Shown: positions 8,179 to 14,550 of the stretch, piece after piece
Layout: the number at the start of each line of letters is the position of its first letter
Position numbering within the stretch: position 1 is the stretch's first letter
From: an uncultured Collinsella sp.
GTDB lineage: Bacteria > Actinomycetota > Coriobacteriia > Coriobacteriales > Coriobacteriaceae
Length of the DNA stretch: 22,106 nt
NCBI GenBank assembly: GCA_902470895.1
Contig: CABRID010000025.1
Coordinates: 1-22,106 of the forward strand
Direction: 5' to 3'
Translations under genes and position numbers: made by a program
The notes under the pieces: generated by a model
Told to the model about the DNA's origin: nothing
What the model saw: the letters and a program-made list of their open reading frames with translations, nothing else
The model's database searches: none

Positions 8179-8192
8179 CGAACGTCTGTTCT
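8179..8192. promoter_or_regulatory. LexA (SOS) box upstream of ruvCAB
   Basis: On the minus strand the site reads AGAACAGACGTTCG, with the GAAC-N4-GTTC core that LexA/DinR binds in Gram-positive bacteria (Bacillus consensus CGAACRNRYGTTYC; mycobacterial TCGAAC-N4-GTTCGA). It is 56 bases upstream of the ruvC start codon, where the promoter should be. Possible -10-like AT-rich stretches flank it on both sides, so I cannot fix the transcription start. ruv operons are classic LexA targets, which supports the call. Confidence 0.75.
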
Positions 8193-8259
8193 AGAATAAC
8201 ACAACAGCGACCGTATCTAGCAAGCAAGGTTGAACCATAGGTTGAGCATAAGTCAGCGA

Positions 8260-8358
8260 GCGAGTCCCTGCCGTGGCAAGGTGTCACGAAAGAGGAGCGC
8301 CGCGTACTTCTGTACGCAAGCGACGGTTTGAGCGGCAGATTGCCCGGCAGGGGCTCGC
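8260..8358. repeat. Long imperfect inverted repeat with inner hairpin (structured intergenic element)
   Basis: The left arm (8260-8279) pairs with the right arm (8340-8358): GCGAG, one wobble, CCCTGCCG, a single bulged T (8274), then GGCAA. About 60 bases lie between. They contain a second perfect hairpin, GCGTAC-TTCT-GTACGC (8302-8317). The element fills most of the spacer between the NAD synthetase homologue and the ruvC promoter. It could be a mobile or dispersed palindromic repeat, or a structured RNA made from either strand. No protein frame in it looks real. Confidence 0.75.
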
Positions 8359-8371
8359 GCAGCGTCGACTC

Positions 8372-8399
8372 GTTACGCGGTTTGGTAAAACCGCGTAAC
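8372..8399. other. Perfect 12-bp hairpin, possible weak terminator
   Basis: GTTACGCGGTTT and AAACCGCGTAAC are perfectly inverted around a 4-base loop. The hairpin starts 18 bases after the stop codon of the NAD synthetase homologue. It has no T run on the minus strand, so it is not a standard intrinsic terminator. It may slow polymerase, protect the 3' end of the mRNA, or belong to the neighbouring inverted-repeat element. Confidence 0.55.
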
Positions 8400-8417
8400 C
8401 TTGGCCCTATCCCAGAG

Positions 8418-10403
8418 TTAGTTTTGAGAGAAAAAGGGGAACTGCCTTGGATCCACCGGCGGGTGCGGCATCGGTCCGCCCTGGGGCCCACCTTGCGGGC
8501 CGCCCTGACCGCCCATCATCTTATCGATGGCGTCCTGAACCTCGCCCTCGAACTTTTTCATTCCCTCGTGCAAACGACGCTGACCGTCCTCGGAGCGCAG
8601 CTCCTCCATTTGCTCGGGCGAAATACCCAGTAGCTCGCCCAGCACGCCCATCATCTCGTTTCGCACGCGCTCACTCGTATCCTCGTCAGCAAAACGGCGC
8701 ACCTCGGCGCGCGCCAGCGAATCGACCGTCATACGCTCCTTGCCGTTAAGCCCCAGGTCGGACCACGCGAGCATATACGGCCAGGCACGCTCGGCAAACG
8801 AACGGGCCGAGACGATCGGCGCCATCGGCAACATGCGGCGGGCAGCCTCACCCTGTCGAACGAGCATCAGCAGCAGCGAGCAAGCCTCAGGCTTGCCAGC
8901 GGCCATCGGGATGTCGTCGAAAGCTCGATTGCGGTCCACGTGCGCCTCGAGCGCGCCATCGACCTCACCCGGCTCAAGCCCGCCGAGCAGCTGTGCCGCG
9001 CGGTCGAGCATATCGACCGGACCGTCGATCGTCGAGAGCGCTTGCGCCAGCACGCGCTCCATGCAATCCTCCACCGCGTTGAGCGTCACGAGCTCTTGGG
9101 GCACCACGGCAGACGTGCGGTTGCGCACACGTGCCACAAACTCAAGCGTCGACAGGTACACATCGCCAAAGGGCGCAAAGTCGCCCTGGTAGCCGCCGCA
9201 AAGCGCCGGCGCCGCCAGCGCATACTCGGTTTTGGACAGCGGGCTCAGCGCCATCGCACCCAGCTCGAGCGCCGTGTCCTCCAGCATGAGGCCCAGCGTG
9301 CGCGAGCGCAGACGCTCGGCATCGCCCGCCGACACGTCGCGATCGAGCACACGCGCCGCATCCGGTGCATCGCGCTCGACGGTGCGAATGTGCAAACGCT
9401 CGGCGATGGCACGGACGGCGGCACAGCGGGCAGCCTCGGCCTCCTCCTGCGCCGGCGTAAAGATACGGTTGCGCCCCAGCACCAGGCCAATTACGTTACG
9501 CGAACCCAGAGCGTCAACGGCCAGCGCCGCCAGCAGGGATGACGGCAGGTCACCCTCGAGTGCCACCACAGCACGCGACGCACCGTGGGCCCGAGCGTTG
9601 TCGCGCACGGCGAGCACCAGCGCCTGCCACAACCACTCCTCGGAACGGAACTCGGGCAGTTCGTGATCTTCCAGGGCATCGAGCATCACGCCGCGCTGAA
9701 TCTCCTGAACCAGCAGGCTCTCCTCAAAACACGGCGCCTGGGCCACCACGCGACCGCAGTCGTCGAGCACAAACGAACCGCCGGTATACACCGACTCGTC
9801 ATAGGCACCGACCGGCGCCATGCAGGCAAACCACACGCTGCGCTTGGATGCGATCTTGCGGTAGGCGCCGCTGCGAACGGCGGCAATGGCGGCAGTCTCG
9901 CGGTCGGTCATGTCAAACGCGTTGAATTGGAAATACGCGATGAGGTCGACGCCGGTCGGCAACATCTCGAGCTCGCGGTCCAAGTCAAAAATCACGGCGA
10001 TGCGCACGCCGTCCACGTCGAACACCGGCGGCGCCCAACGCGTGTCGTTGTTCTCGCCACGCTGCAAGGCAATGCTCGAACGCGCCGGCACCACATGACC
10101 GTCCTTGAGCATCATGTAGTCGAGCAGCGGCTGGCCTTCAAACGAAACCGCCGCGGGCACGATGCAGATCATGTCAAGCTCCTGGATACGCTCGGCGACA
10201 CCAGTCAAGCCGGCAAGCATGTCGTGCTCAAAGTCGGCAGCGCCCACCAGGCCACCGGGCATGGCGCCCATAAAGAGCGGAGCTGGAACGCACAGCACGC
10301 GCGCTCCGCGCTCGTGGGCCAGACGAGCCTGGTCCTCGATGCGGCCGCAAATGCCCTCAATATCACCTAGGCGCATATCGATCTGTGCAAGCGCGAGCTT
10401 CAT
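8418..10403 (-). CDS. NAD synthetase (NadE) homologue with degraded active sites, probable pseudoenzyme
   Basis: Predicted 661 aa; the ATG follows GAAAGG by 8 bases. The layout matches glutamine-dependent NAD synthetase: an amidase (nitrilase) domain at about 1-235 starting MKLALAQIDMRLGD, then the synthetase domain at about 255-550. Alignment from memory keeps landmarks such as DGxSFVL-like TGGSFVLDDCG (208-217), SKTEYA (390-395), GDFAPFGDVY (407-416) and AEVR-type tail residues. The catalytic residues, however, are missing. The amidase Glu in FPEL reads VPAPL (A41), the Lys position is Ser (about S109), and the Cys motif ICED reads IFDLD (138-142) with no Cys. The ATP loop SGGxDS reads EGDLPS (283-288). 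The frame is intact over 1986 bases, arguing for a retained non-catalytic role. Residues 551-661 are an extra tail ending in GGQGGPQGGPQGGP. It follows the superoxide reductase gene but has a terminator between. Confidence 0.85.
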   Translation of the reverse strand: MKLALAQIDMRLGDIEGICGRIEDQARLAHERGARVLCVPAPLFMGAMPGGLVGAADFEHDMLAGLTGVAERIQELDMICIVPAAVSFEGQPLLDYMMLKDGHVVPARSSIALQRGENNDTRWAPPVFDVDGVRIAVIFDLDRELEMLPTGVDLIAYFQFNAFDMTDRETAAIAAVRSGAYRKIASKRSVWFACMAPVGAYDESVYTGGSFVLDDCGRVVAQAPCFEESLLVQEIQRGVMLDALEDHELPEFRSEEWLWQALVLAVRDNARAHGASRAVVALEGDLPSSLLAALAVDALGSRNVIGLVLGRNRIFTPAQEEAEAARCAAVRAIAERLHIRTVERDAPDAARVLDRDVSAGDAERLRSRTLGLMLEDTALELGAMALSPLSKTEYALAAPALCGGYQGDFAPFGDVYLSTLEFVARVRNRTSAVVPQELVTLNAVEDCMERVLAQALSTIDGPVDMLDRAAQLLGGLEPGEVDGALEAHVDRNRAFDDIPMAAGKPEACSLLLMLVRQGEAARRMLPMAPIVSARSFAERAWPYMLAWSDLGLNGKERMTVDSLARAEVRRFADEDTSERVRNEMMGVLGELLGISPEQMEELRSEDGQRRLHEGMKKFEGEVQDAIDKMMGGQGGPQGGPQGGPMPHPPVDPRQFPFFSQN

Positions 10404-10442
10404 GGCCCAGCCCTTTCCGTCGTAAACCATCGAAATCGTAGT

Positions 10443-10475
10443 AAAAGCGCCGGCCGCATAATGCAGTCGGCGCTT
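10443..10475 (-). terminator. Rho-independent terminator of the superoxide reductase gene
   Basis: On the minus strand AAGCGCCG pairs with CGGCGCTT; after one mismatch the inner arms CTGCA and TGCGG (one wobble) close on a TTA loop. The 3' arm runs into TTTT with the tail TTACTACG. It lies 45 bases after the superoxide reductase stop and upstream of the NAD synthetase homologue. Confidence 0.75.
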
Positions 10476-10520
10476 GCATGTGCATATGCTAGCTATGATA
10501 CCCCGAGCGGGGACGCGCTC

Positions 10521-10883
10521 CTAGAATGTCGCGGACCACAGCCCGTGCAGGTTGCAGTAGGCATAGACGGTACCGGTCTTGGAGCCGCCCGCGAAAAACG
10601 TCGCGGGCTTCATGCCGGGCTGGAGGTAATGGACCTCCAGACGGCCCTCGGCCTCAAGGGCGATCCACTCAATGTAGTGCTCGGGCAGGCTGGGGTGCTC
10701 GACCGAGCCAACGCGTGCGCGAATCACGTGACCGTCGCGCTCGGTCTCGACGACGGGCACGTGCTTCTCGTGCGCCGCGTCCTCAGTATTTGCGGTCAGC
10801 TCCGTGCAACCGGCAGGGGTCGCAACGCCGTCGCCAAGGGCAGCGATGAGCTTACCGTCGGGGTCCTTAAAGAATTTCGCCAT
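10521..10883 (-). CDS. One-iron superoxide reductase (neelaredoxin-type)
   Basis: Predicted 120 aa; the ATG follows AGGAG by 6 bases, and a longer frame to 10973 has no ribosome site. Superoxide reductases turn superoxide into hydrogen peroxide using an Fe centre held by four His and one Cys, and protect anaerobes from oxygen. The ligands are visible: H41 (EKHVPVV), H63 and H69 (VEHPSLPEHYIEW), C110 and H113 (YCNLHGLW). The Glu-Lys pair just before H41 (E39, K40), important for catalysis in the family, is kept. The N-terminal desulforedoxin FeS4 domain of two-iron desulfoferrodoxins is absent: only one Cys (C26) precedes the site. The first 25 residues are a short unrelated lead. The gene sits alone between the SNF2 gene (165-base gap) and its own terminator. 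The electron donor, often a rubredoxin, is not nearby. Confidence 0.95.
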   Translation of the reverse strand: MAKFFKDPDGKLIAALGDGVATPAGCTELTANTEDAAHEKHVPVVETERDGHVIRARVGSVEHPSLPEHYIEWIALEAEGRLEVHYLQPGMKPATFFAGGSKTGTVYAYCNLHGLWSATF

Positions 10884-11048
10884 GATGTTCTCCTTTGCTG
10901 ATGTGCCAATGTTCTTGATGGTTCTTATGCCCAAAGGCAGACAAACCATCCACGGCATTGCAAATGAACACATAACGGATCAGGCAAGCGGTCGGGCCAA
11001 AATGCGTCGACCGTCCTGTCCGCTCCAGCAGTCCCACCCCGCGCGCGG

Positions 11049-14000
11049 CTAGCGACCGTCGCCACCGAGCAGCGCCAGAACATCCTCGCGCGTAAACAGT
11101 GCCGACGAGATACCATCGCCGCCGAGCACGCTGTTGACCAGATCGCGCTTGGACTCCTGCATCTGCATAATGCGCTCCTCGATCGTATCCTTGGCGATGA
11201 GTTTGTACACGGTCACGGTGTGCTGCTGGCCAATGCGGTGGGCGCGGTCGGTCGCCTGGTCCTGTGCCGCCACGTTCCACCACGGGTCGTAGTGGATGAC
11301 CACGTCGGCGGCCGTCAAATTGAGACCCACGCCGCCCGCCTTGAGCGAAATCAAGAACACCGGCACCTCGCCCGCCTGGAACTGCGCAACCATCTTGGCG
11401 CGGCTCTCCTTAGACGATGCGCCCGTAAGCTTAAGGAAGGCGATATCCTCCTTTGCCAGGCGCTTGCCGATGATATCGAGCATGCCCGTAAACTGGCTGA
11501 ACAGCAAGATGCGATGACCGCCGTCGAGCGCGCCGTGCACGAGCTCCATGCACGTATCGAGCTTGGCGCTTCCCGCCTTGTAGTCCGCATAGTGCAGATG
11601 CGGGTCGCAGCAGATCTGACGCAGCTTGGTGAGCTCGGCAAGCACCTTGAGCTTGTCTTTCTTAAACTCGGATGCCTCGCGGTGCTGCACCTGCTGGGCG
11701 ATGCGGTCCTGGTTGGCCAGGTAGAGCTTGCGCTGCTCTCCGGTAAGCTGCGCCATCACCGTGTCTTCGATCTTCTCGGGCAGGTCGGTCACCACGTCTT
11801 CCTTAACGCGACGCAGCACAAACGGCGACACAAGCGCCTGCAGACGAGCGGCGCTGTCGCCCTCGGCATGCTCGACGGGACTCTCAAAGCGCTTGGCAAA
11901 TGAGTCGCGCGTACCCAAAAGGCCCGGCATCAAAAAGTCGAAGATGCTCCAGAGCTCGGACAGGCGGTTTTCGATGGGCGTGCCCGTCAGGGCAAAGTGC
12001 ACGCCGGCCGGCAGGCGCTTGGCGGCGCGGGCCACCTGGGTGAGCGGGTTTTTAATGTACTGGGCCTCGTCGAGTACCACGCGGGCAAAGTCCTGCTCGA
12101 CGTATTCGTCGATATCGCGGCGCATGAGATCATACGACGTCACGACCACGTTGTGCTCGGCGGCACCGGCAATTTGCACGCGACGCTGGGCCTTGGCGCC
12201 CACGATGGCACACACATCAAGCGAGGGGGCAAAGCGCTCCAGCTCGGCAGCCCAGTTGTACACGAGCGACGCGGGGCATACCACGAGCGTGGGCTTGGTA
12301 TCCCCCGCCTCCACGCGCGCCAGAATGTGCGCGATCATCTGCAGCGTTTTGCCCAGGCCCATATCGTCGGCCAAGATGCCGCCTAGGCCCAGGTGCTCAA
12401 GCGAGCCGAGCCACTGGTAGCCGTCGACCTGGTAGCCACGCAGTGTGGCCTTGAGCGAGGCGGGCACCGTAAAGTCCATCTTGCCGAGCGTGTCCAGGCG
12501 CTCGACGGTACGGAGGAACGCAGCGTCGCGATCGGCCTCAAGCGCTGGCGTGCGCGCGAGCATGCTATCGACAAACAGGGTGCTCGACGCGGGAAGCGAC
12601 ATGCCGTCGAGCAGGTCGACGGCATCGACGCCCAGGTCCTCGGCAAGTCCAAACGCGGCGCGCGCTCCCTCGTCCAGGCGAACGATGTCGCCGGACGTAA
12701 GGCGCGCGAACGTCTGGTGGCGCTTATACGAATCGAGATAGATGGCAAGGTCGGCCGCCGAAAGCCCGCTCGCACCCAGCTCGACGTCGAGCAAGTTGCT
12801 CTTGACGGTGGCGCGCACCGAGAGCTTAGGCGCAGGGCGCACCGAGATCTGGCGCAGGCGGTCGCTGAGCATGACCTCGCCCAGCTCGGACAGAGCAGAC
12901 AGGCCCTCGGTCAACAAGTGGAACAGGCTCTCGTCATCGCGCTCCTCAAATGCCAGGCCGCCCTCGTAAAAGTCGAAATACAGGGCAGCCGTGTCCATAA
13001 CGCGAAACTCCGCCACCGTATCGCGGGGCGGAACGCCGGGGCGTTGCTCTTCGAAAGGACTGCCCGGAGCACCAAGACTAAAGAGATCTGCCGACCAATC
13101 GCCGTAGGCCACCGTAATCTTGCAGGTCACAAGACCATCGTCGACGCCAATCGCCATGGCAAAACTCGGCTCGGGCGCCACGGCGTCAAGTACGGCGGGA
13201 GCGGTCAGGTCGGTGTAGTCGCGCAAAATGGGCAGCGCCATGCGGCAGAACTCACCCACCTGGTCGGCAGCGATATGGACCGGCGTGCGGCAGGGCAACA
13301 AGTGCGATAGGAACGGCGCCGCATGTTGGGCAAACGCCGCGTCGGTACGGCGCGCGCGGCGCGTATCGACCAGATAGGCTGCGTCACCTGCGACAAAGCA
13401 GTACGTATCGGCCGGCAGGCGCAAGTCGTAGCTGCCTCCCGCCGCCGGTGCAATCTTGGCGGCAAGGAGCGGCGGGCGCTTAGCCGGGACTTCGCCCTCC
13501 CCCTGCGGCGACGGCTCGACCGCCACCTCGTAGGAGCGATGCGTCGTCGTCCCCCGCGACCAAGCAGGCTCAAAGGACATGGTCCTGCCGCGCAGCAGGT
13601 CCAGCACGGACACGATGGAATACTCGGATACCGGCAACTGACGCTCGGCAACAAAGCCGCTGCGAGCAAAGTCATACGATGCCGAGCGCGAACTCGTGAT
13701 GTCGCTCAGGTAGGCGACCGTCATTGCGACAAAGTCGAGCAGCTTTGTCGACACGTCATCGAAAGCCTCGGGTACATGGGCAAACGTAAGCTTCTTGCCA
13801 TAGGAGAACGTACCGCCACGCACATAGGCATCGGCCATGCCGTCGATATCCTTAACCACGTAGGACACCGAACCGCAGCGAATGCGAAACTCGAGCGCCC
13901 AGTTAAAGCGATCGGCAAACAGCGGATTGTAGTACGGCACCAGCGAGGGCTCCAGCACCGCTTTGGGCGCATCGGGGTCAATGGTGCCGGCGAGCTTGCG

Positions 14001-14522
14001 ACGCATGGCCGCGAGCTCGTCCATGCGCGCGTCCGAAAGATCGGAAAGCGCCGCCACAAGGCTCGGGCTCGTGGGGACGGGCGCAGGGAAGGGAAAGTTG
14101 GGGTTGACCGAAGATGCGCTAGGCGCGGGGCGTGCGGACTGTTTGGATTGTGCGGGCGGTGCCGTAAACGTGCGGACCGGCGTACGCAGGCCCTCGACAG
14201 GCTCGGCGCCACTGGCATCCAGATACGCCAACGCCGTGGCGATGGCGTGCTTGCACATGCCGGAATAGCGGAAGGCAGCGGGGCAATCGCAGTCGTAGTC
14301 AATAACCTCGTGCTCGTCCATATCGAGCGCCACGTGCGTCTTGTACAGGTCGCCGCGCGAGCCACGCACCGTGCCCTCGATGTTCACGTTTTTGGAGAAG
14401 CGCGAGCCGGAGTCCTCAAACGACAGCACGGCGCCGTTGAGCATGAGCGAACGCCCCTTCATAAAGGTGCCGCTCAACGCCGCCTCTTTGCGAAGCGCCT
14501 GCACAAACGCCCCCTGCGCCAT
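11049..14522 (-). CDS. SNF2-family helicase with N-terminal SWIM zinc finger
   Basis: Predicted 1157 aa; the ATG follows GGAGG by 5 bases, and a GTG at 14540 is an alternative. SNF2 proteins are ATP-driven DNA translocases that remodel protein-DNA complexes; bacterial RapA-like members act on RNA polymerase, but most are uncharacterised. An SWIM finger is clear: C78, C80, C90 and H92 (CDCP...GMCKH). A large, weakly conserved middle region follows. The ATPase core starts near residue 700: motif I DDMGLGKT (about 720), motif II DEAQ (about 817), motif III LTGTPIENRLSELWS, and motif VI TDRAHRIGQ (about 1090). All are intact. The SWIM-plus-SNF2 layout is a common bacterial type. It begins 28 bases after the dnaE stop with no terminator between, so the two genes are probably co-transcribed. 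Confidence 0.95.
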   Translation of the reverse strand: MAQGAFVQALRKEAALSGTFMKGRSLMLNGAVLSFEDSGSRFSKNVNIEGTVRGSRGDLYKTHVALDMDEHEVIDYDCDCPAAFRYSGMCKHAIATALAYLDASGAEPVEGLRTPVRTFTAPPAQSKQSARPAPSASSVNPNFPFPAPVPTSPSLVAALSDLSDARMDELAAMRRKLAGTIDPDAPKAVLEPSLVPYYNPLFADRFNWALEFRIRCGSVSYVVKDIDGMADAYVRGGTFSYGKKLTFAHVPEAFDDVSTKLLDFVAMTVAYLSDITSSRSASYDFARSGFVAERQLPVSEYSIVSVLDLLRGRTMSFEPAWSRGTTTHRSYEVAVEPSPQGEGEVPAKRPPLLAAKIAPAAGGSYDLRLPADTYCFVAGDAAYLVDTRRARRTDAAFAQHAAPFLSHLLPCRTPVHIAADQVGEFCRMALPILRDYTDLTAPAVLDAVAPEPSFAMAIGVDDGLVTCKITVAYGDWSADLFSLGAPGSPFEEQRPGVPPRDTVAEFRVMDTAALYFDFYEGGLAFEERDDESLFHLLTEGLSALSELGEVMLSDRLRQISVRPAPKLSVRATVKSNLLDVELGASGLSAADLAIYLDSYKRHQTFARLTSGDIVRLDEGARAAFGLAEDLGVDAVDLLDGMSLPASSTLFVDSMLARTPALEADRDAAFLRTVERLDTLGKMDFTVPASLKATLRGYQVDGYQWLGSLEHLGLGGILADDMGLGKTLQMIAHILARVEAGDTKPTLVVCPASLVYNWAAELERFAPSLDVCAIVGAKAQRRVQIAGAAEHNVVVTSYDLMRRDIDEYVEQDFARVVLDEAQYIKNPLTQVARAAKRLPAGVHFALTGTPIENRLSELWSIFDFLMPGLLGTRDSFAKRFESPVEHAEGDSAARLQALVSPFVLRRVKEDVVTDLPEKIEDTVMAQLTGEQRKLYLANQDRIAQQVQHREASEFKKDKLKVLAELTKLRQICCDPHLHYADYKAGSAKLDTCMELVHGALDGGHRILLFSQFTGMLDIIGKRLAKEDIAFLKLTGASSKESRAKMVAQFQAGEVPVFLISLKAGGVGLNLTAADVVIHYDPWWNVAAQDQATDRAHRIGQQHTVTVYKLIAKDTIEERIMQMQESKRDLVNSVLGGDGISSALFTREDVLALLGGDGR

Positions 14523-14550
14523 CACTTCCTCCAATCTCACCCGGGGTAGC

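Noticed and set aside
10989..11013. CGGTCG...CGACCG hairpin after the SNF2 stop as a terminator
   Set aside because: Only 6 paired bases with a 13-base loop and no T run on the minus strand.
13323..14549. 408-codon plus-strand frame opposite the SNF2 gene
   Set aside because: Antisense shadow; very basic composition typical of complement-strand translation.
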